A DNA stretch of 64,000 nt from Kaistia hirudinis (GTDB lineage: Bacteria > Pseudomonadota > Alphaproteobacteria > Rhizobiales > Kaistiaceae), in the NCBI RefSeq assembly GCF_014196455.1, contig NZ_JACIDS010000001.1, positions 930,001-994,000 on the forward strand, written 5' to 3'. How positions within the stretch are numbered: position 1 is the stretch's first letter; each line of letters opens with the position of its first letter. This document shows, in pieces, positions 1-9,221 of this stretch. The notes under the pieces are model-generated. The model did no database searches, had not been told where the DNA came from, and worked only from the letters and a program-made list of their open reading frames with translations. Position numbers and translations under genes: made by a program.

Positions 1-1016
1 GCCACGCCCCAATCGCCTTCGATCGGAACATTCTTGACCGGCCCGCGCCAGCCACGCTCCTCGTCGAAGGAGACGAGGCCGTTCATCAGCGATTGGCGGG
101 CCATGACCTGCATGCCCGGATCGAGCGAGGTGCGCACCGACAGGCCGCCCTCATAGAGCGACTTCTCGCCATAGATCTGCATCAGCTGGCGGCGCACTTC
201 CTCGACATAATAGTCGGCGGCGAAGATGTGCGGGCTGGCACGGCGGGTCTTGACGCCGAGCGGCTGCGCCTTGGCGGCCTCGCCCTCGTCCTTGGTGGCG
301 TAGCCGTTCTCGACCATCCGGTCGATCACCCAGTTGCGGCGTTCGATCGCGCGATCGGGATAGCGGAACGGATTGTAGTTGTTCGGGCCCTTGGGCAGCG
401 CCGCCAGATAGGCGGACTCGGCGAGCGTCAGCTCATGGACCGACTTGTCGAAATAGGCGAGCGAGGCGGCGGCGACGCCATAGGAGCCGAGCCCCAGGAA
501 GATCTCGTTCAGATAGAGCTCGAGGATCTTGTCCTTCGAGTTCGCCTGCTCGATGCGGAGCGACAGGATCGCTTCCTTGATCTTGCGATCGAGCGTGCGC
601 TCGTTCGTCAGCAGGAAGTTCTTGGCGACCTGCTGCGTGATCGTGGAGGCGCCGATCATGCGCCCATTCGACGACAACGCCGAGATGTTCTGCAGGCCGG
701 CGCGCAGGATGCCCTGATAGTCGAGGCCGGAATGCTCGTAGAAGTTCTTGTCTTCCGCCGAGATGAAGGCCGCCTTGACGCGGTCCGGGATCGCCTGGAT
801 CGGCAGATAGAGCCGCCGCTCGCGCGCATATTCGGCGACGAGCTGACCGTCCGCGGCATGAATGCGCGTCGTCACCGGCGGCTCGTACTTGGCGAGCACC
901 TCAACCGAGGGAAGCCCGCCTGTCAGGCCCGAGACGTACCAGGCCAATCCCGCTGCAACCACCAGAAAGAACACGGCGCCTATCCCAAATATGTAGCCGA
1001 TCAGTCGCAGAAACAT
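1..1016 (-). CDS. mrcA: Penicillin-binding protein 1A, class A (3' part outside window)
   Basis: Bifunctional peptidoglycan synthase of the inner membrane (glycosyltransferase plus transpeptidase). The first 338 codons are visible. The ATG at 1016 is followed by a short cytoplasmic end, one membrane segment at about residues 8-28, and then the GT51 glycosyltransferase domain. That domain carries the hallmark EDKNFYEH at 88-95, whose first Glu is the catalytic base, followed by the TITQQVAKN and NEIFLGLGSYGVAAAS motifs of the family. The transpeptidase domain with its SXXK serine lies beyond the window edge. The gene reads in the same direction as amiC, which sits upstream, so the two peptidoglycan genes may share a transcript. 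Family assignment is certain; the C-terminal half is not seen. Confidence 0.96.
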   Translation of the reverse strand, partial: MFLRLIGYIFGIGAVFFLVVAAGLAWYVSGLTGGLPSVEVLAKYEPPVTTRIHAADGQLVAEYARERRLYLPIQAIPDRVKAAFISAEDKNFYEHSGLDYQGILRAGLQNISALSSNGRMIGASTITQQVAKNFLLTNERTLDRKIKEAILSLRIEQANSKDKILELYLNEIFLGLGSYGVAAASLAYFDKSVHELTLAESAYLAALPKGPNNYNPFRYPDRAIERRNWVIDRMVENGYATKDEGEAAKAQPLGVKTRRASPHIFAADYYVEEVRRQLMQIYGEKSLYEGGLSVRTSLDPGMQVMARQSLMNGLVSFDEERGWRGPVKNVPIEGDWGV

Positions 1017-1339
1017 GTCGCTCGCGTTCCCCGTCGATCCGCCATCTTCGGCATACCGGTCGGCCGACGGGACGGACCCCGGTCACAAGTTAAGCTGGAC
1101 CCGAAAGGCAAGCCGCTCGACAACGCAGCATAGCGCGGCGAAACGCGCGGCGCGACAAACACGCCCAAAATCGCCGACACCGGGCCGCGATGGCCCTGCA
1201 CCTCCGGGTTCCGGACCATCCGGTCCGGCTTCGATAACCCCGATGGGTTCTCTCTTCCAGTCGATTTGTGGAGATTGTGGGGCGCCCTGCCCCCGATATC
1301 CCCGAAGGCGCGTCGCGTTGCGCATGGGCAACGGCGCAA
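1017..1339. other. amiC-mrcA intergenic region with a hairpin
   Basis: These 323 bases separate amiC and mrcA, both on the minus strand. A perfect 7-bp hairpin (CCGGACC, loop ATCC, GGTCCGG) lies at 1211-1228. No T-run follows it on either strand, so it is not a standard terminator. It could be a Rho-assisted stop, an operator, or chance in GC-rich DNA. Reading frames here are shadows. The mrcA promoter probably lies here, but I could not place it. Confidence 0.4.
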
Positions 1340-2665
1340 TCACGGCGATGCCGTGGCCGGCGCGACCGAGCCGGTGGTCTGCGCGAGCTTCATACGGAAG
1401 TAGTCGTCGATGGCGCCCTTCATCGCATCCGCGGTCGTCTGGCGCCATTCCTCGGATTTCAGCAGCTTTTCGTCATCCGGATTGGAGAGATAGCCGAGTT
1501 CGACGAGGGCCGAAGGAACGTCCGGCGCCTTGAGCACCATGAAGCCCGCCTCCTGATGCGCCCGCTTGAACAGCCGCACCTTGGGCTTCAATTCCTTGAT
1601 CATGTTGCGCGCGAAGACGACGGCGAAATTTTTCGTCTCGCGACGCGCCAGGTCGATCAGGATGTCCGACACCTCGTCGGTATCCTCGGTGATGGCGACG
1701 CCGGCCAGGATGTCGGACTTGTTCTCCGATTCGGCGATCCGCGCCGCCATCTGGTCCGATGCCTTCTCGGACAGCGTATAGACCGTGGCCCCCCGGACGT
1801 CGGCGCCGAAGAAGGAATCGGCGTGGATCGAGACGAACAGATCGGCATGACGGGCGCGGGCGAATGCGACGCGGCCGCCGAGCGAGATGAAGGTGTCGTC
1901 GTCGCGGGTCATCGAGACATCGTAGCGCCCGCTCGCGGCGAGCTTGTCGCGCAGCAGCTGCGCGAAGGCGAGCACGATGTCCTTCTCCATCGTCCCCGAC
2001 TTGGCGATCGCGCCGGAATCGATGCCGCCATGGCCCGGATCGATGACGATCCGCAGGCGGCCATCCGCTTGAGGCGCGGCGGGCGGCGTGACGGCAGCAC
2101 CGACAACGGCCTTCTCATTGGCGCGATAGGTGCGCACGGCCTCCGCGAATTTCTCGCGCGTCGTCGGCACCATGTCGACCACCAGCTTGGCAGGCTGGTC
2201 GCCGGCGGCCGGAAGCACGAAGGACTTGTCGACACTGACCGGTGCGCTGACGTCGAGAACGATGCGCGACTTGCCGGCCGAGATCATGCCGTAGCGAAAG
2301 GCGGAGGCGAGCCCCTTGCCCTTCGCGCCGGCTCCTTCCGGCAGGGCGAAGGTCACCCGCGGCAGATCGATGACGACGCGGTCGGGCTCATCGAGCACGA
2401 ACACCGAGACATCGACCGCCGCGCTCATGTCCATGACGAAACGCGTGCGCTGGGAGTCGCCGACGATCCGCGCCTCCCGCGCCACGACATCAGCGGGCGC
2501 ATTGGCGGCGGACGGCTCGGCCGCAGACGCCGCCTCCGCCGTCTCTGCAGCCGACGCGGCATGCGGGACGGCAAGGGAAAGCGCGACCAGAACGGCCACA
2601 ACCACCGTCGATCCGATCCGCTGCAACAGGGATCCGGTCGTGCGTTTGATGCTTGGCTCCTGCAT
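1340..2665 (-). CDS. amiC: N-acetylmuramoyl-L-alanine amidase with AMIN domain
   Basis: Periplasmic zinc amidase that cleaves the bond between MurNAc and L-Ala during septum splitting. A signal peptide covers residues 1-40 (hydrophobic core near 20-34, then PHAASAAE). An AMIN-type beta domain occupies about 60-170. After an Ala/Pro linker, the Amidase_3 domain occupies about 203-430. Visible zinc and catalytic residues are H212 in DPGHGGIDSG, E227 in MEKD, H281 in SIHADSF and E389 in ALVELGYLSN. Its 441 aa match rhizobial AmiC. The start at 2665 gives a convincing signal peptide. The gene lies divergent to rne and upstream of mrcA, a gene order known from Rhizobiales. Confidence 0.95.
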   Translation of the reverse strand: MQEPSIKRTTGSLLQRIGSTVVVAVLVALSLAVPHAASAAETAEAASAAEPSAANAPADVVAREARIVGDSQRTRFVMDMSAAVDVSVFVLDEPDRVVIDLPRVTFALPEGAGAKGKGLASAFRYGMISAGKSRIVLDVSAPVSVDKSFVLPAAGDQPAKLVVDMVPTTREKFAEAVRTYRANEKAVVGAAVTPPAAPQADGRLRIVIDPGHGGIDSGAIAKSGTMEKDIVLAFAQLLRDKLAASGRYDVSMTRDDDTFISLGGRVAFARARHADLFVSIHADSFFGADVRGATVYTLSEKASDQMAARIAESENKSDILAGVAITEDTDEVSDILIDLARRETKNFAVVFARNMIKELKPKVRLFKRAHQEAGFMVLKAPDVPSALVELGYLSNPDDEKLLKSEEWRQTTADAMKGAIDDYFRMKLAQTTGSVAPATASP

Positions 2666-3316
2666 TCGACCCGTTCGCTAGAGACGCGTCCCGGCGGACC
2701 TTGGCTGTTTAGACGATTAGGAGCGAATGGTTAACCCCGTCTTCACGCCCATCCCGCCTTCCGTAGACCTGATACGCCCATCTCGAAAACCTTGCCAAGA
2801 ATCGTCGCCTTGCCTAAAAGGAATCCTGGAATTCATCCTCCAGCCGGCTTGCCTTTCATTCGGGCGCTGCCGGTGCGATGCGGTGAGGCGAAGAAAGGAA
2901 CCGGACCGGAGGCTAGGTCGCAGGTTCCGGATCGTTGTCTTGCGCTCAATCTGGTGCTCGGTCAGGGGATGGACAGGCATCCTCGCCGCGCATGGCGCAT
3001 TCGTTTTCGCGCGCAACGGTGAGGCTTGTCTGCGGTTCGCGCGGCGATCCATCGTCGCGTGCACTGGTGGCTCTGTCCCCGCGCCGCCGCAACGAACGGG
3101 TTTCAAGCGCGTCAACATGGTCCTGCCGGAGTTCTTTCCCTTCACAAGCATGATGCCGGGTGATTCCGGCGTCGCTTTGTCGACGGGTTCGGTGGCCTTG
3201 GGCGTGCTTCCAGCATTTCCCCACATCCCCCATGACAGTCTCCCCGCGACCACCGCGGCGTCGGCGCCTTCCGCCGGCCGCACGCGTCCGAGCGGAGGCT
3301 CCGGAGAATCTGCACT
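2666..3316 (+). other. Long upstream/leader region of rne
   Basis: This 651-bp stretch has no convincing gene and lies between divergent amiC and rne. If the candidate promoter at 2792-2820 is real, the rne mRNA starts with a leader of roughly 490 nt. A two-part hairpin sits at 2897-2928: GGAACC pairs with GGTTCC, and GACC (2904-2907) pairs with GGTC (2916-2919). Enterobacterial rne has a long structured leader through which RNase E autoregulates its own mRNA. A similar role here is inference only. Confidence 0.45.
2792..2820 (+). promoter_or_regulatory. Candidate sigma-70-type promoter for rne
   Basis: TTGCCA at 2792-2797 (5 of 6 to TTGACA) and TAAAAG at 2815-2820 (4 of 6 to TATAAT) are separated by exactly 17 bases. 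It is the best match seen in the region by eye; no scoring was run. Confidence 0.35.
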
Positions 3317-6040
3317 ATGGCCAACAAGATGCTCATCGACGCCACCCACCCCGAGGAGACTCGGGTCGTTGTGGTGCGCGGCAACCGGGTCGAGGAGTTC
3401 GACTTCGAGTCTGCGAGCCGCAAGCAGCTGCGCGGCAATATCTATCTAGCCAAGGTCACGCGCGTCGAGCCGTCGCTGCAGGCGGCCTTCGTCGAATATG
3501 GCGGCAACCGCCACGGCTTCCTCGCCTTCTCGGAAATCCATCCCGACTATTATCAGATCCCCGTCGCCGACCGTCAGGCCCTGATCGAGGCCGAGGAAGC
3601 GGAGGAGCGCGAGGCCGAGGAGCGCGCGTCGCGCCAGGCCGCCAAGCGCCAGTCGCGCCATGCGAGCGCCGCCAGCGAGGCGGAGCAGGTTTCCGAAGCC
3701 CCCGCCGAAGCCCCCGCGGCATCGGATGAGCAGCCGGCCGAAGGCGCCGCCGAGACCGCTTCGGAAGAGACCGAGGCCGCTGCCGCGGCGTCCGAAGACA
3801 ATGGCGACCTCGACGCGCCGCCCTCCGACAGCCATGTCGAGGAGATCGGCGGCGAGGAGGAGCATCCCGAGGACAGCGTCGAATCCGTCGGCGCCGAGGA
3901 TGCGCTCGAGGAAGTGCCGGAGCGCCAGCGCGTGCGCGCCCGGCAGTACAAGATCCAGGAAGTGATCAAGCGCCGGCAGGTGCTGCTGGTGCAGGTGGTC
4001 AAGGAGGAGCGCGGCAACAAGGGCGCGGCTCTGACGACCTATCTTTCGCTCGCCGGCCGCTATTCGGTGCTGATGCCGAACACGGCCCGTGGCGGAGGCA
4101 TTTCGCGCAAGATCACCAATACGGCGGATCGCAAGCGCCTCAAGGAAGTCGCCTCCGAGCTGGACGTGCCGGAAGGCATGGGCGTCATCCTGCGCACCGC
4201 GGGCGCCTCGCGCACCAAGCCCGAGGTGAAGCGCGACTTCGAATATCTGCTGCGCCTTTGGGAGAATGTGCGCGAGCTGACGCTGCGCTCTGCGGCGCCC
4301 ACCCTCGTTTATGAGGAAGGCAGCCTGATCAAGCGGTCGATCCGCGACCTCTACAACAAGGACATCGACGAAATCCTCGTCGCCGGCGACGACGGCTACC
4401 GCGAGGCGAAGGACTTCATGCGCATGCTCATGCCGAGCCATGCCAAGAACGTCCAGCCCTACCGCGAGACGCAGCCGATCTTCGCGCGCTACGCCGTGGA
4501 AGCGCAGCTCGACGCGATGTTCTCGCCGCAGGTGACGCTGAAGTCCGGCGGCTATCTCGTCATCAACCAGACGGAAGCGCTGGTTGCGATCGACGTGAAC
4601 TCCGGCCGTTCCACGCGCGAGCACAATATCGAGGACACGGCCTACCAGACCAATCTGGAAGCGGCCGAGGAAGTGGCGCGCCAGCTGCGCCTGCGCGATC
4701 TCGCAGGCCTCATCGTGATCGATTTCATCGACATGGAGGAGAAGCGGAACAACCGCGCCGTCGAGAACAAGCTGAAGACCGCGCTCAAGAACGATCGCGC
4801 GCGCATCCAGGTCGGCCGCATCTCGCATTTCGGCCTGCTCGAAATGTCGCGCCAGCGTATCCGGACGGGCGTCGTCGAGAGCTCGATGGAGGTCTGCCCG
4901 CACTGCCACGGCACCGGACATGTCCGCGCGCCGGCTTCGGTCGCGCTGCATGTGCTGCGCTCGATCGAGGACGGTCTGCTCAAGGGCGCGACGCACAACC
5001 TCATCATCCGCACGCGGGTCGCCGTCGCCCTCTACATCCTCAACCAGAAGCGCGGCCATCTGGCCGAGATTGAAGAGCGCTTCGGCATTTCGATCACCGT
5101 TCTCGCCGACGAGAGCGTGACGTCGGCCGCGCACTACACGCTGGAACGCGGCGAGCCCGTGACGCCGCGCGAGCTTCCGGTTCCCGCGCCGACCATCGTC
5201 CAGCCGGACTCGATCGAGCCGGTCGACGAGGTCGTCGTCGAGGAGGAGGAAATCGAAACCGCCGAGGCCGAGGCCGAGCCCGAGGAAGCCGCGTCGGAAC
5301 GCGGTGGCGAAGGCGGCGGACGCCGCAAGCGTCGCCGTCGTCGGCGGCGTCGTGGCGACGGCCCGGCTGCATCGGCCGAGGGCGATAGCCAGGCGACGTC
5401 GGAAGCTGCCGATGGCGAGGATGGCGGCGAGGACGAAGACGGCGAGGACGAAGGCGACGTCGCGGAAGCGGCCGAGGGCGAAGCCGCCGAGGGCGCCGAA
5501 TCGGCCGAGAGCGCCGAAGCCAAGCGCCGTCGCCGGCGCGGCCGTCGCGGCGGCCGTCGCGGTCGCCGCAATGGCGCCGACGAGAACGGCCTGGAAGGCG
5601 GCGACCAGCCCTCGCTCGAACTGGACGAGACCGGCGAGGTCCTGTCGGATCGCTATGTCGAGGTCGAGCCGACCGGGATCCGCGAGATCGATCCCGAAGA
5701 CGCCGGCGAGCGGCTGATCGAGGACGACGTTCCGGTCGCCGATGTCGGCGAGATGGAAGTGCCGCTGTTCGACTCGATCGATGACCAGCCGGAACTCGAC
5801 ATGCCGGAGGTCGGCGACGACGAGGATGACGAGCCCACCGATGGGCCGTCCGACCTCCATGTCGTCACCGAGGATGCGATCGAGGCGAGCGCCGAAGAGG
5901 CGGTCGTCCCCGAGGCTGAGGTCGAGGTTGAGGTTCAGATCGAGCTTCAGAACGAGCCCGAGCCCACGCCCGCGCCGCAGCCCGTCGAGGACAATCGTCC
6001 GAAGCGCGGTGGCTGGTGGCAGCGCCGCTCGCAGGGCTAG
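3317..6040 (+). CDS. rne: Ribonuclease E/G
   Basis: Endoribonuclease for mRNA turnover and rRNA/tRNA processing, and scaffold of the degradosome. Its 907 aa fit alphaproteobacterial RNase E. An N-terminal S1 half-domain (1-85) is interrupted by a very acidic Ala/Glu insert (about 90-200), then the S1 fold resumes (RQYKIQEVIKRRQ). The catalytic region holds the two Mg-binding aspartates D426 (AIDVNSG) and D469 (VIDFIDM), and the zinc-link CPHCHG at 527-532. The C-terminal third is disordered, with two Arg/Lys tracts (near 670 and 740) inside acidic stretches, the usual RNA- and partner-binding arrangement. The start is ATG at 3317 (MANKMLIDATHPEETRV), conserved in the family. A strong terminator follows. 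Confidence 0.97.
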   Translation: MANKMLIDATHPEETRVVVVRGNRVEEFDFESASRKQLRGNIYLAKVTRVEPSLQAAFVEYGGNRHGFLAFSEIHPDYYQIPVADRQALIEAEEAEEREAEERASRQAAKRQSRHASAASEAEQVSEAPAEAPAASDEQPAEGAAETASEETEAAAAASEDNGDLDAPPSDSHVEEIGGEEEHPEDSVESVGAEDALEEVPERQRVRARQYKIQEVIKRRQVLLVQVVKEERGNKGAALTTYLSLAGRYSVLMPNTARGGGISRKITNTADRKRLKEVASELDVPEGMGVILRTAGASRTKPEVKRDFEYLLRLWENVRELTLRSAAPTLVYEEGSLIKRSIRDLYNKDIDEILVAGDDGYREAKDFMRMLMPSHAKNVQPYRETQPIFARYAVEAQLDAMFSPQVTLKSGGYLVINQTEALVAIDVNSGRSTREHNIEDTAYQTNLEAAEEVARQLRLRDLAGLIVIDFIDMEEKRNNRAVENKLKTALKNDRARIQVGRISHFGLLEMSRQRIRTGVVESSMEVCPHCHGTGHVRAPASVALHVLRSIEDGLLKGATHNLIIRTRVAVALYILNQKRGHLAEIEERFGISITVLADESVTSAAHYTLERGEPVTPRELPVPAPTIVQPDSIEPVDEVVVEEEEIETAEAEAEPEEAASERGGEGGGRRKRRRRRRRRGDGPAASAEGDSQATSEAADGEDGGEDEDGEDEGDVAEAAEGEAAEGAESAESAEAKRRRRRGRRGGRRGRRNGADENGLEGGDQPSLELDETGEVLSDRYVEVEPTGIREIDPEDAGERLIEDDVPVADVGEMEVPLFDSIDDQPELDMPEVGDDEDDEPTDGPSDLHVVTEDAIEASAEEAVVPEAEVEVEVQIELQNEPEPTPAPQPVEDNRPKRGGWWQRRSQG

Positions 6041-6067
6041 TTCGCCCGCACGACTTTGAAGATCGAG

Positions 6068-6099
6068 AGGCCCGCGCGGTTCGCGCGGGCCTTTTCGTT
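6068..6099 (+). terminator. Rho-independent terminator of rne
   Basis: A perfect 11-bp stem (AGGCCCGCGCG at 6068-6078, CGCGCGGGCCT at 6082-6092) with loop GTT is followed by TTTCGTTT. It lies 28 bp after the rne stop and just before the end of the convergent ohr gene. Confidence 0.92.
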
Positions 6100-6103
6100 T
6101 GGG

Positions 6104-6532
6104 TCAGACTGTGACGCTGAGCCGGACGGCCAGATTGCTGCGCGTCGCCTCGGAATAGGGGCAGACGATATGGGCCTTGGCGACGAGGTCTTCCGCGAGC
6201 GCCTTGTCGAAGCCGGGAACGGCGACCGTAAGCGCGACGTCGAGACCGAAGCCCGTGCCGTCGTCGCGCGGACCGATGCCGACCGAAGCGGTGACCGCCG
6301 TCTGATCCGGAAGCTTCTGCTTTTCCTTGCCGGCCACGAAGCGCAGCGCGCCGAGGAAGCAGGCGGCATAGCCGGTCGCGAACAACTGCTCGGGATTGGT
6401 GCCCGGCCCACCGGCACCGCCGAGTTCGCGCGGAACGCTCAGATCGAGAGAAAGACGGCCATCGGCCGTGGCGCTGTGGCCGTCGCGGCCGCCGCCGGTC
6501 GCCGTGGCCGAAGTGGTGTAAAGCGGCGTCAT
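6104..6532 (-). CDS. ohr: Organic hydroperoxide resistance protein (Ohr/OsmC family)
   Basis: Cytoplasmic thiol peroxidase that reduces organic and fatty-acid hydroperoxides, typically using lipoyl proteins as reductant. At 142 aa it is the usual Ohr length. It carries the two redox cysteines in their family contexts: one in the [14 protein letters not shown] helix, the other in [13 protein letters not shown]. The start at 6532 ([15 protein letters not shown]) is preferred over an upstream ATG at 6598 because Ohr proteins begin this way. It is divergent from ohrR, with a palindromic operator between them, so it is very likely repressed by OhrR and induced by organic peroxide. Confidence 0.95.
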   Translation of the reverse strand: MTPLYTTSATATGGGRDGHSATADGRLSLDLSVPRELGGAGGPGTNPEQLFATGYAACFLGALRFVAGKEKQKLPDQTAVTASVGIGPRDDGTGFGLDVALTVAVPGFDKALAEDLVAKAHIVCPYSEATRSNLAVRLSVTV

Positions 6533-6607
6533 GCTGTGCTCCAGATGTCGTTGGCGGCGAGGTTCGCCGGAATGAACCGCCTCGGTGGCGGCGATCAATC
6601 AATCGCA

Positions 6608-6629
6608 CACGATTTAATCGTGCACGATT
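6608..6629. promoter_or_regulatory. Overlapping palindromes in ohr/ohrR intergenic region (candidate OhrR operator)
   Basis: Two perfect palindromes share one half-site. CACGATT-T-AATCGTG spans 6608-6622 and AATCGTG-CACGATT spans 6616-6629. They lie 76-97 bp upstream of ohr and about 90 bp upstream of ohrR. MarR-type OhrR dimers bind AT-containing inverted repeats in this position in other proteobacteria. Three half-sites in a row would allow two alternative dimer registers. A further palindrome ATCGCG-CGCGAT occurs at 6675-6686. Confidence 0.75.
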
Positions 6630-6718
6630 GCATATTTGGAAGGGCAGCCATGCATTTCGTGCGCTTCCGATTCAATCGCGCGCGATCTATTTTCGACGGT
6701 CGATCGATGGAGGCCGGC

Positions 6719-7222
6719 ATGACGCGAGATGGACTGAAGACCGAGGAGATTGGGCTCGAGGATCTGCTCTGCTTCGCGCTCTATTCCGCGAGCAATGCGT
6801 TCAGCCGGGCCTATCGTCCGATGCTCGACCAGCTGCAGATCACCTATGCGCAATATCTGGTCCTCGTGACCCTCGGTGCTGCCGACGATTTGACCGTCGG
6901 TGAGATCGGCGAGCGGCTGTTTCTCGAGTCGAACACGCTGACCCCTCTTTTGAAGCGCCTCGAGGCGGCCGGCTTTGTCGAGCGCCGCCGCGACGCGAAC
7001 GACGAGCGGCAGGTGCGCGTGCGGCTGACCGAACGGGGCCGTGCGATTCGCGGCGAGGCCTGCCGGGCGACGCTCACCCTCGCCGAGCACATTCCGCAGG
7101 GGCTGGACGACATGGCGAGCCTCCGCGGACAGGTGACGGCGCTCCGCGACGCGCTGACGCGCAGCGCGACGGAAGCGCGCAATGCCCCGCCGCGTCCACC
7201 GATTCCCGCCGCAGGGCTTTGA
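6719..7222 (+). CDS. ohrR: Organic hydroperoxide-sensing MarR-family repressor
   Basis: MarR winged-helix repressor of 167 aa. Near the N-terminus it has the OhrR signature [20 protein letters not shown], whose Cys is the peroxide-sensing residue. The recognition helix region reads [19 protein letters not shown] and the wing follows ([19 protein letters not shown]). The start ATG at 6719 has a GGAGG five bases upstream; another in-frame ATG at 6707 lies inside that site and is less likely. It is divergent from ohr. The C-terminal tail ([15 protein letters not shown]) is a non-conserved extension. Confidence 0.93.
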   Translation: MTRDGLKTEEIGLEDLLCFALYSASNAFSRAYRPMLDQLQITYAQYLVLVTLGAADDLTVGEIGERLFLESNTLTPLLKRLEAAGFVERRRDANDERQVRVRLTERGRAIRGEACRATLTLAEHIPQGLDDMASLRGQVTALRDALTRSATEARNAPPRPPIPAAGL

Positions 7223-7279
7223 CTTGCCCGCCGCGCGGCGGCATAAGGCTCGAACGATCGCTAACGGAGGCTGACGCCG

Positions 7280-7687
7280 ATGGGCTGGTTTCTGACCGAA
7301 CTCTTCACCTGGTGGAACGGGCAGACCATGGGCACGCGTTTCTATACGTGGCGCAAGGGCGAGAAGGTCGGCACCGACGAGTTCGGCAACACCTATTATC
7401 GCACGCCCGACAAGCATCACACGGCCGGCGGCTCCGCGGAGCGGCGCTGGGTGATCTATAACGGCTATGCCGACGCCTCGAAGATTCCGACCGGCTGGCA
7501 CGGCTGGATGCACCACCGCACCGACACGCCGCCGACCCAGCAGGACTACAAGCCGCGCGAGTGGCAGAAGCCGCATCGGCCGAATCCGACCGGGACGCCC
7601 CTCGCCTATCGCCCGCCCGGCTCGATCGTCGGCGCCGATGAGCGTCCGCGCGTCAGCGGCGATTACGACGCCTGGACGCCGTCCTAG
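7280..7687 (+). CDS. NADH:ubiquinone oxidoreductase NDUFA12-family subunit
   Basis: Homologue of the 17.2-kDa/B17.2 (NDUFA12) accessory subunit of respiratory Complex I, found in Alphaproteobacteria and mitochondria. The 135 aa show the family pattern: MGTRFYTWRKGEKVGTDEFG, then YYRTPD, then RRWVIYNGYADASKIP, WHGWMHHRTDTPP and a Pro-rich end. GGAGG lies upstream of the ATG at suitable spacing. The nuo operon is not in the window, as is usual for this unlinked gene. It probably acts at the matrix-side arm of Complex I on the inner membrane. Confidence 0.93.
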   Translation: MGWFLTELFTWWNGQTMGTRFYTWRKGEKVGTDEFGNTYYRTPDKHHTAGGSAERRWVIYNGYADASKIPTGWHGWMHHRTDTPPTQQDYKPREWQKPHRPNPTGTPLAYRPPGSIVGADERPRVSGDYDAWTPS

Positions 7688-7723
7688 CCGCGTGCCTCGC
7701 GCCACGCCTTGGCTCGCGCATCG

Positions 7724-8200
7724 ATGACCGAAACACCCCCACGCACGGGCTGGGCACCGATGGTGCCCGAGCTGCTGGTGGAGGATTTCGCCGCGAGCCT
7801 TCCCTTCTGGCGTGACGTCCTCGGTTTCGCCGTCGCTTATTCCCGTCCCGATCAGTTCTTCGCCTATCTGGAGCGGCCCGAAGGCGCCCAGGTGATGCTG
7901 CATCAGCGCGCTAATGTCTGGGAGACCGGACCGCTCGAGCGGCCATTCGGGCGCGGCGTCATGTTCCAGCTCTATGTCGCCGACGTCGCGGCCGTAGAGG
8001 CCCGAATCGCCGCCGCGGGCGTTCCGCTCCATCATGGGCCGCGCGAGGTCTGGCGGCGGACCGGCGACCGCGAGAGCGGCCAGCGCGAGGTCTTCGTTCT
8101 CGACCCGGACGGCTATCTGATCATGGTGGCCGAGCGGATCGGCGAGCGACCCCTCTCTCCTGTGACGGCGGTCATATCGCCCGAGCCGCAGCGCGGCTAG
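7724..8200 (+). CDS. VOC-family (glyoxalase/bleomycin resistance-like) protein
   Basis: Small 158-aa protein of the vicinal-oxygen-chelate superfamily. Two beta-alpha-beta-beta-beta modules are visible: PELLVEDFAASLPFWRDVLGF opens the first, and VADVAAVEARIAAAGV opens the second. The latter ends in VFVLDPDGYLIMVAE, where the Glu is a typical metal ligand. Bleomycin-binding relatives keep this fold, but the substrate here is unknown, and resistance is not implied. ATG 7724 is chosen over a TTG at 7709; neither has a clear Shine-Dalgarno. It follows the NDUFA12 gene by 36 bp. Confidence 0.8.
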   Translation: MTETPPRTGWAPMVPELLVEDFAASLPFWRDVLGFAVAYSRPDQFFAYLERPEGAQVMLHQRANVWETGPLERPFGRGVMFQLYVADVAAVEARIAAAGVPLHHGPREVWRRTGDRESGQREVFVLDPDGYLIMVAERIGERPLSPVTAVISPEPQRG

Positions 8201-8240
8201 CACGGCGCGTCGCGGCCCTACCGGCCGCCGGAGACCGCCC

Positions 8241-8768
8241 TTGTCCCGCGCGCTCATCCTCCTATGCGTCATGCTCTTCGCCTTGATCCGGCCGGCGATG
8301 GGGCGCACCTTCGACAGCGCCTATTCGCGCTTCGACTATGAGCGCTGCGAGACGGTCGCCTCCCCCGAGCCCGGCGTGGTCGATATGCGCCGCTGCCCGG
8401 GCCACGCCACGATCGCCGTCATCTGGACCGCGGAACCCGACAGCTCGGAAGTGACGTTCAACGCCGATGGCGCCGCGGATGCGCTCGGGCTCGGCAGCTT
8501 CTACGAGGCGGGCGACACGGTCGAATGGCGCCTGCGCAAGCGCGCCGGCGACGTCGCCACCATCGCCGCCATCGTGCGCTACGCCTATGGCCCGGCCGTG
8601 GGGCGGCTCGACTATAGCAGCCTCGTCGTCTATCGCATCGAGCCCTCGGGCCGCTCCTGCGTGATGGGCATGGTCGACGGCGCCCGGCCGAACGCCCATG
8701 CCGAGGCGCGGCAGCTCGCCGACCGCTGGGGTCTCGACTTCGTCTGCGGCGTCTCGCCCCGGCGGTGA
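8241..8768 (+). CDS. Hypothetical secreted protein
   Basis: Unrecognised 175-aa protein. Residues 1-21 look like a signal peptide (ALILLCVMLFALIRPAMG), so it is probably periplasmic. Four cysteines (in YERCETV, RRCPGH, RSCVMG and FVCGV) could form two disulfides. The best start is TTG at 8241, which has GGAG seven bases upstream; a later ATG at 8271 would cut the signal peptide. It follows the VOC gene by 40 bp in the same direction. No function is offered. Confidence 0.68.
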   Translation: MSRALILLCVMLFALIRPAMGRTFDSAYSRFDYERCETVASPEPGVVDMRRCPGHATIAVIWTAEPDSSEVTFNADGAADALGLGSFYEAGDTVEWRLRKRAGDVATIAAIVRYAYGPAVGRLDYSSLVVYRIEPSGRSCVMGMVDGARPNAHAEARQLADRWGLDFVCGVSPRR

Positions 8769-9221
8769 TTCGGCCCCGCCCGTCCGCGGCGGCGTCGAGA
8801 TGGCTTTGGCGCCGCCTGATGACAGATCCCATGAGCCTGCGCTGCTAATGCGCTGATCAGGCAGGCCTGTCGGGCACGGCGCCGAGCCGTCGCGCCTCCA
8901 CCTACGCGCCCGCTCCGACGACCCGGCCATCTCCGGCAAGTTATCCCGGTCCTGTGGAAACCGAGGACAGATCATGACAGTCCCATGACCGTCATCCCCC
9001 TGTCGCAGGGAGGCGCCGAGGCCGGAATGCGCGAAATCCCGCCGGTCTCGCGCGGCCATCGTGCCGCCGCCCATAATTCCATGCGGCTGTCCAGATGTAG
9101 CCGCCGAAAGTTTGTCGCCTACCATTCCTTGACGCTCTCGTCGGACTCGGCATAGCTTCTGACCCGTTAAGAACGGAATGCGCACCGGCGCCTCGCGCCC
9201 CGGATTTTCCAACCCAACCAC

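Noticed and set aside
1211-1228. Terminator between amiC and mrcA
   Set aside because: A 7-bp perfect hairpin without a T-tract on either strand.
2727-3449. 240-codon forward frame in the rne leader
   Set aside because: It runs into the rne coding region in another frame, has no good ribosome site and no familiar motif.
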